Positions 7,783-17,457 are shown, numbered from the stretch's first letter. The stretch: 64,000 bases of DNA from Agreia sp. Leaf210 (GCF_001421485.1 NZ_LMKK01000003.1:372001-436000); one strand, 5' to 3'. Translations and numbers: made by a program. Notes: generated by a model not told the origin, from the letters alone.

Positions 7783-10700
7783 TCAAGTATTCCACGACGC
7801 GATGGGGTTGCCGGTCCAGCGGCTGGAGGCCGGAACGACCTCGCCGCGCATGACGAGAGAGGCGGGACCGACGGTCGCGCCGTCGTCGATGCGGGCCGCG
7901 GGCAGGATCACGCTGTGCGGTCCGAGGGTCGCTCCGGATGCGATCACGACGGTGTCGAGCGACATCACGCGGTCGTGAAAGAGATGCGTCTGAACCACGC
8001 ATCCGCGGTTCACGCTCGATCCGTCTCCGAGTTCGACCAGGTCGGCCTCGGGCAGCCAGTAGGTCTCGATCCAGGTGCCTCGGCCGACGCGGGCGCCGAG
8101 CGAAGCCAGCCACAGGGCGAGTGCGGGGGTTCCCGTCGCGGCCCTCGCGAACCAGGGGGCCGCGACCATCTCGACGAACGTGTCGGAGACCTCGTTGCGC
8201 CAGATGAACGACGACCAGAGCGGATGCTCGGTGGCTCGGATCCTGCCCACGATCGTCCACTTCGCGACAGTCGTGACGGCAGCCGCCACAGCACCGGCGG
8301 CCAGCATGACAGGCCCGGAGAGCACGATCATCCAGCCGAGTCCCCATTCGATCAGGAGGAACTCGAGAGCGAGCATGACCCCGAGGCCGATGCCGACGGT
8401 GATCATCACGGGCACGATGCGGCCGAGTTCCCACAGCGCGCGCGCCACTCGCAACGAGACGGGAGGCTGATACGTGCGGCTCTCGTCGAACTCGGCCACG
8501 GCACGGCGCAGCCGCACCGGCGGGTTGCCGAGCCACGACGACCCCGACTTCGCCTTGCGTGGTGTCGCCGACAGCACCGCGACGAGTCCGTTCTTCGGAA
8601 CGGTCCTTCCGGGACCTGTCATCCCGCTGTTCCCGAGGAACGCCCGACGACCGATCTTGGCCTCGTCGATGCGCATCCAGCCGCCGCCGAGCTCGTACGA
8701 CGCGACCATCGTGTCGTCGGCGAGAAAGGCGTGGTCGCCGATCGTGGTCATCGCGGGCAGAAGCAGAACGGTCGAGGCCTCGACATTCGCTCCGACCTTG
8801 GCACCGAGAAGCCGCAGCCAGACAGGGGTGAAGAGGCTCGCATAGAGGGGAAAAAGCATCGTGCGCGACAGGTCGAGCAGGCGTTCCGTGGCCCAGACCT
8901 GCCATCCGACGCGCGAGCGCACCGGGTAGTGCCCGGGAGAGAGACCGATCCCCAGAAGTCGAACGCTCAGCACGACGAGCACGGCGAAGACGACGCCCGC
9001 CGCGATCGTCGCGAGGGGCACAGACGCCAGGGCCCTCAGCGAGAGCTCCCCGAGCGAATCGGAGCCGCGCACCATGGCTCCGGTCACCAGGGCGCCGACC
9101 GCGAGCGCGGCAAGAGGCAGGAGGGACAGCAGGACGGACCCGGCGCCGTACGCGGCGACCCACACGGATGCCCGCGGCGGCCGTTCCGCCGGCCAGCCAG
9201 GGCGGGCCTTGCCCATCCGTTCGGCCGGCGAGCCGGCCCACCGCTCGCCGCCAGGGACCCGACCAGACACCGACGACCCCGCGGCGATCTCCGCCCCACG
9301 GCCGACTCGCGCCCCGGGAAGCAGCGTGCTCCGCGAGCCGATCGTCGCGTCGGCCCCCACCGTGACGGCGCCGATACGCAGGATATCGCCGTCGATCCAG
9401 TACCCGGAGAGATCGACCTCGGGCTCGATGGCGACACGCGCACCGAGTTTGAGCATGCCGGTCACCGGCGGAAGTGAGTGCAGATCGACGCCCTCGCCGA
9501 TCGTCGCTCCGAGCGCTCGCGCGTAGTAGGCGATCCAGGGCGCACCGGCGAGGCTCGCCGCTCCCACCAGGGCCGCGACCTGCTCCGCCATCCACAGCCT
9601 TATGTGAACCTGGCCCCCACGCGGGTAGGCACCCGGCCGTACACCTCGGAGGAGCAGGCGCGCGGCGACCACCGAGACACCCATGCGTCCGAACGGGGTC
9701 ACCAGAATCAGGAATCCCACGAGCAGCCACCACCACGCGGGCGTCGGGAGCCAGCCGATGCCGGCGAACCCGATCAGCAGGGCATTGGCGGCGAGGAGGT
9801 AGACGCTCCACCGCGCGCCCACGATGATGTGCATCGGGATTCCGAGCAGCGTCTGGGCCCATTGCGTCGCTCGTGGAGTGGGCGCGACCGTGCGTGGCTC
9901 CGTGGCCACGCTCGGCGCCCTCGAGTCGAGCTCGGTCGCCAGTGCCCCGATGCGTGGATGATCGTAGAGGTCTGAGACGCGGGCTTCGGGAAACCGCGTG
10001 CGGATCATGCTCGTGAGTTGGGCGGCGGCGAGACTGCCGCCGCCGACGGCGAAGAAGTCGTCGGACTCGTCGGAGACCCGGGCGCCGAGCACCTTGGTCC
10101 AGAGTTCGGCCAGCCAGCCCGCGGTTCCACTGAGCGCGGCCGCCCCGCCCGAGGTTGCGCCGGCAGCGGATGCGAGGGGCCAGGGGAGCGCGGCCCGGTC
10201 GACTTTTCCGGAGATCCGGGTCGGTATCGACTCGACGATGGCGAGCACGGGAACCAGGGCGGCAGGCAGTTCTTCGCGGAGCCTGGCCACGGCGGCGTTC
10301 CGATCGAAGTCGGCCTCGGCGATCGCCGCATCGAGAGCGAGGTAGCCCACGAGCACCTGATTGCCCGCCGCCGTGGTCTGCACGACTGCGGCGGCGCCCG
10401 CCACGCCCGTCAGAGCTTGCAGGGCAGCCTCGATCTCGCCCAGTTCGATTCGACGTCCGCCGAGCTTGATCTGGTCGTCGGCTCTGCCTTGAAACACGAG
10501 TCCCTCGCGCTCGAAGCGCACGAGGTCGCCGCTGCGATACGCGCGTTCCCACCCGAGAGTGGGCATCGGTGCGTATTTCTCGGCGTCTTTCGCCGGATCG
10601 AGATAGCGTGCCAGCCCGACTCCGCCGATGATCAGTTCGCCGATCTCGCCCTCGCCCACGGGTGTTCCCGCCGCGTCGACCACGGCGAGATCCCACCCGT

Positions 10701-11724
10701 CGAGCGGGAGTCCGATGCGAATGGGCGCCGATCCATCGAGAAGGGCGCCGCACGCCACCACGGTGGCTTCCGTCGGGCCGTAGGTGTTCCACAGCTCTCG
10801 GGCGGGCGTCGCCAGCCGCGCCGCAAGTTCGGGCGGGCATGCCTCGCCACCGAAGATCAGCAGACGCACGTTCTCGAGTGACTCTGCCGGCCACAGACCC
10901 GCGAGCGTCGGAACCGTGGAGACGACCGTGATGCCGTGAGCGATGAGCCACGGCCCGAGATCAGCACCCGAGCGCACGAGCGATCGGGGCGCAGGAACGA
11001 GGCAGGCGCCGTGCCTCCAGGCCAGCCACATCTCTTCGCACGAGGCGTCGAAAGCGACAGAGAGCCCGGCGAGCACCCTGTCGGTCTGGTCGAGCGGCTC
11101 CGATTGCAGGAACATCCGTGCTTCGGCGTCGACGAAGGCTGCCGCCGATCGGTGGGTGACGGCGACGCCCTTGGGCACGCCGGTCGAGCCCGAGGTGAAG
11201 ATGATCCAGGCGTCGTCGTCCGGCGTGGGCGCTCCGAGCGTGCTGATGGTGCCGGTACCCGTGCGCACAGGCTCGAGTCCAACGCTCTCTCGAGCATCCA
11301 GACGACGGCTTCCGTCGGCAGAGACGCGCGGCACGATGGTGCCGTCTGCGCCGATGTAGCCCACGACATCCGCCTCGCCGAAGACGAGCTCGGCCCTCTC
11401 GTCTGGATCGTCGGCATCGACCGGGACGTACGCGGCACCGAGCACCAGCACGGCCAGGATCGAGACGTAGAGGGTGCGGCCACCCGAGGGGATGCGGATG
11501 CCGACCCGATCGCCGCGGCGCACGCCGGCGACCGAGAGAGAGACCGCCGACTGCGACACCAATCGCATCAGTTCTCGATAGCTGACAGATCCGTTCGCAT
11601 CGGCGAGGGCGGCCGATTCCGGATGCCTATCGGCCGAGTCTCGCAGGATGTCTACGAGCGTGCGCGGGGCCGGGGTGCGCTCGCTGCCCAGGAGGAGCCC
11701 GGGTGCAGCGGGGGAGTCGGTCAC
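7783..11724 (-). CDS. Pls/PosA-type nonribosomal peptide synthetase (poly(amino acid) synthetase-like)
   Basis: Membrane-bound synthetase of 1313 residues with the layout of epsilon-poly-L-lysine synthetase. An adenylation domain covers about 10-510, with FTSGSTGVPKG, NTYGPTE, YRSGDLVR and catalytic K507. A carrier domain follows, with phosphopantetheine Ser564 in FFAVGGGSL. Then come three repeats of two membrane helices plus a soluble left-handed-beta-helix, acyltransferase-like domain (about 630-860, 860-1110, 1110-1313). No classical condensation or thioesterase domain exists. The specificity residues, read against PheA, are D-A-E-S-I-G-T-V-V-K, pointing to a basic amino acid. The GTG at 11724 has AGGAG ten bases upstream; another GTG at 11763 has no ribosome site. 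It heads an operon with the M1 peptidase and is divergent from an MFS exporter. The product is unknown. Confidence 0.88.
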   Translation of the reverse strand: MTDSPAAPGLLLGSERTPAPRTLVDILRDSADRHPESAALADANGSVSYRELMRLVSQSAVSLSVAGVRRGDRVGIRIPSGGRTLYVSILAVLVLGAAYVPVDADDPDERAELVFGEADVVGYIGADGTIVPRVSADGSRRLDARESVGLEPVRTGTGTISTLGAPTPDDDAWIIFTSGSTGVPKGVAVTHRSAAAFVDAEARMFLQSEPLDQTDRVLAGLSVAFDASCEEMWLAWRHGACLVPAPRSLVRSGADLGPWLIAHGITVVSTVPTLAGLWPAESLENVRLLIFGGEACPPELAARLATPARELWNTYGPTEATVVACGALLDGSAPIRIGLPLDGWDLAVVDAAGTPVGEGEIGELIIGGVGLARYLDPAKDAEKYAPMPTLGWERAYRSGDLVRFEREGLVFQGRADDQIKLGGRRIELGEIEAALQALTGVAGAAAVVQTTAAGNQVLVGYLALDAAIAEADFDRNAAVARLREELPAALVPVLAIVESIPTRISGKVDRAALPWPLASAAGATSGGAAALSGTAGWLAELWTKVLGARVSDESDDFFAVGGGSLAAAQLTSMIRTRFPEARVSDLYDHPRIGALATELDSRAPSVATEPRTVAPTPRATQWAQTLLGIPMHIIVGARWSVYLLAANALLIGFAGIGWLPTPAWWWLLVGFLILVTPFGRMGVSVVAARLLLRGVRPGAYPRGGQVHIRLWMAEQVAALVGAASLAGAPWIAYYARALGATIGEGVDLHSLPPVTGMLKLGARVAIEPEVDLSGYWIDGDILRIGAVTVGADATIGSRSTLLPGARVGRGAEIAAGSSVSGRVPGGERWAGSPAERMGKARPGWPAERPPRASVWVAAYGAGSVLLSLLPLAALAVGALVTGAMVRGSDSLGELSLRALASVPLATIAAGVVFAVLVVLSVRLLGIGLSPGHYPVRSRVGWQVWATERLLDLSRTMLFPLYASLFTPVWLRLLGAKVGANVEASTVLLLPAMTTIGDHAFLADDTMVASYELGGGWMRIDEAKIGRRAFLGNSGMTGPGRTVPKNGLVAVLSATPRKAKSGSSWLGNPPVRLRRAVAEFDESRTYQPPVSLRVARALWELGRIVPVMITVGIGLGVMLALEFLLIEWGLGWMIVLSGPVMLAAGAVAAAVTTVAKWTIVGRIRATEHPLWSSFIWRNEVSDTFVEMVAAPWFARAATGTPALALWLASLGARVGRGTWIETYWLPEADLVELGDGSSVNRGCVVQTHLFHDRVMSLDTVVIASGATLGPHSVILPAARIDDGATVGPASLVMRGEVVPASSRWTGNPIASWNT

Positions 11725-11854
11725 GTCGTCAGTCTCCTGGAGGTTCGATCGCCGCGCGCCCACGCGGCGCTCGAACCATAGGGTTCGCAGGTGGACGAGA
11801 GGTTAACGCGGCCGAAGGGGAACGGATTCGCCTGAGGTGCAGTTAGCTAGGACT

Positions 11855-13246
11855 GTGTCCACACCGCCCACCCCCGTTCTGCAGCGACTGGTTCTGATCG
11901 TCGCCGTGCTCTCCGCCTTCGTCGCGTTCCTCGACGGTACCGTGATCACCGTCGCCCTGCCCGCCATCACCCGTGAACTGGGCGGCGGCCTCGTCACGCA
12001 GCAGTGGGTCATGGACGCGTACCTCATCACCCTCGGCTCGATCATTCTTCTCGCCGGTTCCCTCTCCGATGTCTTCGGGCGCAAGAAGGTGTTGTTCTGG
12101 GGACTGCTCGGCTTCGGCGTCTCGTCGTTGATCTGTGCGATCGCGCCGACAGCGGGTGTTCTCATCGGAGCCCGAGCGCTTCAGGGCGTCGCCGGGGCGC
12201 TGCTGGTCCCGAGTTCGCTCGCTCTGATCCTCTCGACGTTCTCCGGCCCCGCGCAGGCGAAGGCGATCGGATCGTGGACCGCGTGGACCAGCACGGCCTT
12301 CCTGGCCGGACCTCTCATCGGTGGGCTCCTCGTCGACCTGGTCTCGTGGCGGCTCGTCTTCGCCATCAACGTGGTTCCGATCGCCGTGACGCTCGTGCTT
12401 CTGGCCCGGCTTCCGCATGACAAGCCTGCCGCTGCGGGATCGCGGGTCGACGTCACCGGGGCGATGCTCGGCATCGTGGGGCTCGGTCTGCCCGTGTTCG
12501 CGCTCATCGAGCAGTCCAATTTCGGATGGACGAGTCCCGTGATCCTCGTCCCCGCGATCGTCGGAGCCGTGTCGTTCGTGCTCTTCATCCTGCACGAGCG
12601 TCGAACCGCGCAGCCGATGATGCCGCTGTCGCTCTTTCGAGTGCGCAACTTCTCGGTGGGCAACGTGTCGACGTTCTTCGTCTACGGCGCTCTGTCGCTC
12701 GGCACCTTCCTGCTCGCCGTCTTCCTCCAACAGGTCGCCGGCTATTCCGCCACCCTGGCCGGGTTGAGCACACTGCCGACGACGATCATCAGCATCGCCC
12801 TGTCGACGCAGATCGGTCGATTGGCGGGCACCTTCGGTTCCCGACTGTTCATGTTCGTCGGGCCGATCGTGGCGGGTATCGGATTCCTCTTGCTACTGCG
12901 CGTCACCGACTCGGCCGACTACTGGCTGGAGGTGTTTCCCGGCATCGTCGTCTTCGGTCTGGGTATGACGATCACCGTCGCGCCCCTGACCTCGGCCATC
13001 CTCGGGTCGATCGAGCAGTCACGAGCCGGTATCGCCTCGGCTGTCAACAACGCCGTGTCGCGGGTCGCGGGTCTCATCTCCGTCGCGGCCGCCGGGCTCA
13101 TCGTGGGTTCGAGTCTCGATGTCGACGGATTCCACCGCGCGGCGATCGTCACGGGTGTGCTGCTGATCGTCGGCGGTGTCATCTCGGGCATCGGCATCGT
13201 CAACCCTCGGAAGACCGACGCACCAGAGAAGGCGGCCAGACCGTGA
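11855..13246 (+). CDS. MFS transporter, DHA2 (EmrB/QacA) type drug exporter
   Basis: 463 residues and about fourteen transmembrane segments, the size and pattern of proton-driven DHA2 exporters. The first helix carries the family's AFLDGTVITVALPAI (D and T of motif D1), and the loop between helices 2 and 3 has GSLSDVFGRKK (motif A). It is divergent from the poly(amino acid) synthetase, sharing a 130-base region with it, so export of that product is an attractive but unproved idea. A GTG at 11837 in the same frame would add six residues; the GTG at 11855 gives the more usual MSTPP N-terminus. A GNAT gene overlaps its end by GTGA. Confidence 0.85.
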   Translation: MSTPPTPVLQRLVLIVAVLSAFVAFLDGTVITVALPAITRELGGGLVTQQWVMDAYLITLGSIILLAGSLSDVFGRKKVLFWGLLGFGVSSLICAIAPTAGVLIGARALQGVAGALLVPSSLALILSTFSGPAQAKAIGSWTAWTSTAFLAGPLIGGLLVDLVSWRLVFAINVVPIAVTLVLLARLPHDKPAAAGSRVDVTGAMLGIVGLGLPVFALIEQSNFGWTSPVILVPAIVGAVSFVLFILHERRTAQPMMPLSLFRVRNFSVGNVSTFFVYGALSLGTFLLAVFLQQVAGYSATLAGLSTLPTTIISIALSTQIGRLAGTFGSRLFMFVGPIVAGIGFLLLLRVTDSADYWLEVFPGIVVFGLGMTITVAPLTSAILGSIEQSRAGIASAVNNAVSRVAGLISVAAAGLIVGSSLDVDGFHRAAIVTGVLLIVGGVISGIGIVNPRKTDAPEKAARP

Positions 13247-13779
13247 CGCTGCCGACCGTCGGGCTGATATTTCTGGGCGACGAGGTCTTCGAGCTGCTGC
13301 AGCGGGGCGATCTCGCCGAGGCATCGCGTCGCTCACAGCTCGACCTGCCGCGGGCTTTCGTCACGAGCGAGTCGTGGCTGTGGCCCGTCTTCCGAGCGAA
13401 GATCGCCGCAGACCCCGAGGCGGAGGCCGTGGTCGTGCGCGCGATCGTCGACGCCGAGACGCATGTCGTCGTGGGACACGCCGGATTCCATGCGCCCCCG
13501 GATTCCCGCGGCATGATCGAGGTCGGATACACGGTTCTCGAGGAGCACCGGAGGCGGGGCTACGCCACCGCAACCGTGTCCTTGCTGTTGAGCGAAGCCG
13601 CCACCCTGGGCGCCTCCGTCGTGCGGGCGAGCGTCAGCCCCGACAACGCCGCGTCTCTCGCCGTCGTGCGCGGCCTCGGCTTCGTGCTGGTGGGGGAGCA
13701 GATCGACGATGAAGACGGGGTGGAACTGATCTACGAGCGCGGCCCCGCCCCGCCGAGCGTTCTCCCTCCCAGCCCCTGA
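13243..13779 (+). CDS. GNAT family N-acetyltransferase
   Basis: 178 residues, RimJ/RimL-like acetyl-CoA transferase. The beta4 and acetyl-CoA loop are visible in GYTVLEEHRRRGYATATVSLL, with the Q/RxxGxG/A-type signature RRRGYA, and the C-terminal ASVVRASVSPDNAASLAVVRGLGF is typical of the fold. The GTG start overlaps the MFS stop by four bases, so both proteins are probably made together. Given the location, it could acetylate the exported compound for self-resistance, but the substrate cannot be told from sequence. Confidence 0.82.
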   Translation: MTLPTVGLIFLGDEVFELLQRGDLAEASRRSQLDLPRAFVTSESWLWPVFRAKIAADPEAEAVVVRAIVDAETHVVVGHAGFHAPPDSRGMIEVGYTVLEEHRRRGYATATVSLLLSEAATLGASVVRASVSPDNAASLAVVRGLGFVLVGEQIDDEDGVELIYERGPAPPSVLPPSP

Positions 13780-13889
13780 ACAGGAAGGTGCGGCGAACGT
13801 AGTCCAGACTGGTTGGGAATCATCCACCGTCTTCGCGCGCTCCACGTTGCGCGTCCACGTCATCTCCCGTCATTCTGTGAGGCCATTCC

Positions 13890-14897
13890 GTGCGCAAACT
13901 TCCCGTCATCTTCGCCGCCTCGGCGGCGCTCGCCCTGACCCTCGCGGGCTGCGCGGGTTCTCCCGCTCCCAGCCCGACGTCGACGGCGGGCGCAACGGCG
14001 GCGCCCCAGGCCGCGGCCGGATCGTGCACCGACACCCCGAGCGGTTCGGCCTCGGACTCGGTGAAGGTGACCGGTGACGCCGGTTCGGTGGCGTCCGCGA
14101 CATTCGACTCGCCCGTCGACATCGATGCGACCCAGCGGACGGTGCTCTCGGAGGGAGACGGCCCGAAGGCGAACGTCGGCGACTTCGGCATTCTGAACTT
14201 CACGATGTTCAACGGAACGTCCGGCGACAAGGTCTTCTCGACCTACGACCAGGGTTCCGCCTCGCTGAGCATGGTCGTCGACGCCACCCAGTTCCTGCCC
14301 GGCCTGGTCAAGGGTGTCGAGTGCCTCAATGGAGGCTCGCGCATCGCCGTCGCCGCTCCCGCCTCCGAAGGCTTCGGCGACAAGGGCAACTCGGCGCTCG
14401 GAATCACCGCGACCGACCCCCTCGTCTTCGTCGTCGACCTCGGCCAGGTGCTTCCGGCGAACGACCCCTCGCAGCTCAAGGCGAATGGCGAGGCTCAGCC
14501 CGCCGTCGACGGTGTTCCCACCGTCGTCGACGCCGAAGACGGCACCCCGACCGTCACCATCCCCGACTCGGCTCCGCCCGCCGATCTCACCGTCACCGTC
14601 CTGAAGAAGGGCGCCGGCAAGGTCATCGAATCCGGACAGCCGTCGGTCGTTCAGTACCAGGGCAGCATCTGGGGAACCAAGGCGGTGTTCGACCAGAGCT
14701 GGGGCAAGCAGCCGTTCGCCGTGCAGCCGGGCAGCACGGTGCAGGGCTTCGAAGCAGCCATCACAGGCCAGACCGTGGGATCGCAGGTCATCGTCTCGAT
14801 TCCGCCCGCGCAGGGATACGGAGACAAGGGCCAGCCGCAGGCAGGCATCTCTGGAACCGACACCCTCGTCTTCGTCATCGACATCCTGGCCGGCTGA
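13890..14897 (+). CDS. lipoprotein with two FKBP-type peptidyl-prolyl isomerase domains
   Basis: 335 residues. The N-terminus (RKLPVIFAASAALALTLAGC) is a lipoprotein signal peptide with lipobox LAGC at 20-23, so the protein should be anchored outside the membrane. After a Ser/Pro/Ala linker there are two FKBP-like domains, about 85-195 and 230-335. The second is better preserved (SVVQYQGSIW, VQGFEAAITGQTVGSQVIVSIPPAQGYG). The first keeps the outline (GLVKGVECLNGGSRIAVAAPASEGFG) but has lost several active-site aromatic residues and may be a binding or chaperone domain. Expected role is folding of secreted proteins. It stands alone, upstream of dxr. Confidence 0.88.
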   Translation: MRKLPVIFAASAALALTLAGCAGSPAPSPTSTAGATAAPQAAAGSCTDTPSGSASDSVKVTGDAGSVASATFDSPVDIDATQRTVLSEGDGPKANVGDFGILNFTMFNGTSGDKVFSTYDQGSASLSMVVDATQFLPGLVKGVECLNGGSRIAVAAPASEGFGDKGNSALGITATDPLVFVVDLGQVLPANDPSQLKANGEAQPAVDGVPTVVDAEDGTPTVTIPDSAPPADLTVTVLKKGAGKVIESGQPSVVQYQGSIWGTKAVFDQSWGKQPFAVQPGSTVQGFEAAITGQTVGSQVIVSIPPAQGYGDKGQPQAGISGTDTLVFVIDILAG

Positions 14898-14905
14898 CCG
14901 TCGGA

Positions 14906-14940
14906 GCGCCTGCCGCCGGGGCTGACCCAGCGGCAGGTGC
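14906..14940 (+). terminator. hairpin terminator candidate after FKBP gene
   Basis: Arms GCGCCTGCCGC (14906-14916) and GCGGCAGGTGC (14930-14940) form an 11-bp stem with one G-U pair and a 13-base loop, starting 9 bases after the stop codon. No T-run follows, as is common in actinobacteria. Confidence 0.5.
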
Positions 14941-14952
14941 AAGGATAGCGAT

Positions 14953-16032
14953 GTGAAACGCGTAGTCATCCTTGGTTCAACCGGCTCGATCGGCGTGCAG
15001 GCGCTCGATGTCGTTCGCTCGAATCCCGAGAGGTTCGAGGTGGTCGGTCTGGGCGCCGGGCGCAATCGCGATCTGCTCGACGAGCAGGCCCTTGAGTTCG
15101 GAGTCGCCGACACGGCGCTCGGTGCCGACGAGGCGTCGCACCTCGTGCGAGACGTCGATGCCGACGTCGTGCTCAACGGAATCACGGGCTCCGTAGGACT
15201 CGGGCCCAGCGTCGCCGCGTTGAAGGCGGGGCGAGTTCTCGCCCTCGCCAATAAAGAAAGCCTCATCGTGGGCGGCGACCTGCTCAAAGCCCTGGCGCGT
15301 CCGGGCCAGATCGTCCCCGTCGATTCCGAGCACTCCGCGATCGCTCAGGCCCTCCGCTCGGGTGCGCCGGAGGAGGTTGAGCGTCTGGTACTGACGGCCT
15401 CGGGCGGGCCCTTCAGGGGTCGCAGCCGCGAGTCGCTCGCCGATGTCACGCCGCGCGAGGCGCTCGCGCATCCGACCTGGGACATGGGGCTCGTCATCAC
15501 GACGAACTCGGCGACCCTCGTGAACAAGGGCCTCGAGGTCATCGAGGCGCATCTGCTGTTCGACGTGGCCTACGGACGCATCGACGTGACCGTGCACCCG
15601 CAGTCGATCATCCACTCGATGGTGGAATTCATCGACGGCTCCACCATCGCTCAGGCTTCGCCGCCCGACATGAAGCTGCCCATCTCTCTCGGACTCGACT
15701 GGCCGAACCGGGTGCGCGGAGTCGGCCGCCCGCTCGACTGGACCTCGTCGCAGACCTGGACGTTCGAGCCGCTCGATTCCGAGGCGTTTCCCGCGGTGGA
15801 GCTCGCCAAGGAGGTCGGCCGCGCGGGCGGCAGCTACCCGGCCGTCTTCAACGCGGCGAACGAGCAGGCGGTCGCCGCGTTCCACGCGGGAACGATCGGA
15901 TTCCTCGACATCGTCGACACGATCCGCCGGGTGGTGGAGCAGCACGAGGCGCCGGCCGAGATCTCACTCGACTCCTTGGCCGACGCGGAGCTGTGGGCAC
16001 GCCGCACCGCCGACACGCTCATCGCGGGCTGA
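14953..16032 (+). CDS. dxr: 1-deoxy-D-xylulose 5-phosphate reductoisomerase
   Basis: Converts DXP to 2-C-methyl-D-erythritol 4-phosphate with NADPH, the second step of the MEP isoprenoid pathway. The NADPH fold opens with [10 protein letters not shown]. The metal and substrate site is recognisable as [10 protein letters not shown], and the flexible lid, [10 protein letters not shown] and HPTWDMG are all intact. At 359 residues it is slightly short of many homologues, as usual in actinobacteria. GTG start. It is followed by the site-2 protease gene and, after the two-component pair, by ispG, a gene order close to the actinobacterial dxr-rip1-ispG block. Confidence 0.95.
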   Translation: MKRVVILGSTGSIGVQALDVVRSNPERFEVVGLGAGRNRDLLDEQALEFGVADTALGADEASHLVRDVDADVVLNGITGSVGLGPSVAALKAGRVLALANKESLIVGGDLLKALARPGQIVPVDSEHSAIAQALRSGAPEEVERLVLTASGGPFRGRSRESLADVTPREALAHPTWDMGLVITTNSATLVNKGLEVIEAHLLFDVAYGRIDVTVHPQSIIHSMVEFIDGSTIAQASPPDMKLPISLGLDWPNRVRGVGRPLDWTSSQTWTFEPLDSEAFPAVELAKEVGRAGGSYPAVFNAANEQAVAAFHAGTIGFLDIVDTIRRVVEQHEAPAEISLDSLADAELWARRTADTLIAG

Positions 16033-16106
16033 TCCGCGGAGGCGACTGACGGCCGCCGTGCGGCGTTCGTCCAGCGAACGGACAGCGGCGACCTGGGGGA
16101 GCGCTG

Positions 16107-16112
16107 TAACGT
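16107..16112 (+). promoter_or_regulatory. -10 box of leaderless site-2 protease gene
   Basis: TAACGT ends 6 bases before the GTG at 16119. This spacing is the main reason to prefer 16119 over the GTG directly abutting the box at 16113. Confidence 0.55.
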
Positions 16113-16118
16113 GTGCAC

Positions 16119-17441
16119 GTGGAAACGGTCCTTCAGTTCATTCTCGGCGTGCTCGTCGTTCTCGTCGGCCTCATCGTCTCGATCGGCCTCCACGAGGTAG
16201 GCCACCTCGTTCCGGCGAAGCTCTTCGGGGTGAAGGTCACGCAGTACATGATCGGATTCGGTCCGACGCTGTGGTCGCGACGTCGCGGAGAGACGGAGTA
16301 CGGCCTCAAGGCGATTCCCCTGGGCGGCTACATCTCGATGATCGGCATGTTCCCGCCCGCGAAGTCGGGCGGCGCCGTGCGGACAGCGAGCACGGGGTTC
16401 TTCAACACGCTCGTGCAGGACGCACGTGAGGTGAGCGCCGAGACGATCGGTGATGACGACGATCGGGCGTTCTACCGTCTGCCGGTCTGGAAGCGCATCA
16501 TCATCATGGCCAGCGGACCGGCGATGAACTTCGTCATCGCCATCGTGGTGTTCGCGATCGTCCTCTGCGGTTTCGGCGTGGCGAAGACCTCGATCGGCTC
16601 GATCAGCCAGTGCGTTCTGCCTGCGACGAGCGAGCGACAGACCTGTGAGGCCACCGACAAGCCGGGGCCGGGAGTCACCGCCGGTTTCGAAGAGGGCGAC
16701 ATCATCACAGCCATCGACGGCAAGCAGGTCTCCAATTGGGACGAGTCGACGGCGATCATCCAGAAGTCTCCGAACAAGACACTGAGCGTCGAGGTGCAGC
16801 GAGACGGTCAGACGAAGACGCTCACCGTGGTGCCGCTTCTCGCGGAGCGCTACGAGCAGGATGCCGCGGGCAACAAGGTGCTCGACGACTCGGGACAGCC
16901 CGTCACCCAGGAGGTCGGCTTCGTCGGAATCGGCCCGAAACAGGAACTCGTTCCGCAGAACGCCGGTGCCGTGCTTCCCTTCGTCGGTGAGAACATCGCC
17001 GGTGTCGTGCACATCATCGTGAACCTTCCACAACGCATGGTCGACGTGGCCAACGCCGCGTTCGGGCCCGGCCAGCGTGACCGGAACGGCCCCATCAGCG
17101 TCGTCGGCGTCGGTCGTGCCGCCGGTGAGATCGCGAGCATGGACGAGTTCACCGTGCAGTCGAAGGTCGCGACCCTCCTCGGCCTGATCGGTTCGCTCAA
17201 CATCGCGCTCGGCGTCATCAACCTCGTGCCGCTCATGCCGCTCGACGGCGGACACATCGCCGGCGCTCTGTGGGAGGGCATCCGTCGATTCTTCGCGAAG
17301 CTCTTCAAGAGGCGCGATCCCGGACCGGTCGACACCGCCAAGCTCATGCCCCTGACCTTCGCCGTGGTCATCGTCCTCGGTGCGATGAGCGTGTTGCTGA
17401 CATACGCCGACATCGTCAAACCGATCAACCTCTTCGGCTGA
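16119..17441 (+). CDS. M50 site-2 protease (RseP/Rip1 family)
   Basis: Intramembrane zinc protease of 440 residues. The first helix carries HEVGH (zinc ligands and catalytic Glu), and the third carries NLVPLMPLDGGH with the conserved LDG. A PDZ domain lies between (about 175-260, GVTAGFEEGDIITAIDGKQV), and the last helices are near the C-terminus. Rip1 in mycobacteria cleaves anti-sigma factors and other membrane proteins, so a role in envelope stress signalling is likely. Neighbour dxr is upstream as in other actinobacteria. The start is chosen from the leaderless -10 spacing; the alternative GTG at 16113 adds two residues. Confidence 0.9.
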   Translation: METVLQFILGVLVVLVGLIVSIGLHEVGHLVPAKLFGVKVTQYMIGFGPTLWSRRRGETEYGLKAIPLGGYISMIGMFPPAKSGGAVRTASTGFFNTLVQDAREVSAETIGDDDDRAFYRLPVWKRIIIMASGPAMNFVIAIVVFAIVLCGFGVAKTSIGSISQCVLPATSERQTCEATDKPGPGVTAGFEEGDIITAIDGKQVSNWDESTAIIQKSPNKTLSVEVQRDGQTKTLTVVPLLAERYEQDAAGNKVLDDSGQPVTQEVGFVGIGPKQELVPQNAGAVLPFVGENIAGVVHIIVNLPQRMVDVANAAFGPGQRDRNGPISVVGVGRAAGEIASMDEFTVQSKVATLLGLIGSLNIALGVINLVPLMPLDGGHIAGALWEGIRRFFAKLFKRRDPGPVDTAKLMPLTFAVVIVLGAMSVLLTYADIVKPINLFG

Positions 17442-17457
17442 CCGGTCGAGGCCGGCG

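Noticed and set aside
7736-10951. 1071-codon second minus-strand frame within the synthetase gene
   Set aside because: Out of frame with the clear adenylation/carrier motifs and strongly Arg-rich; a frame shadow.
13243-13779. MFS-GNAT region as a fusion protein
   Set aside because: The two frames differ and are joined by a GTGA stop/start overlap, so they are separate proteins.
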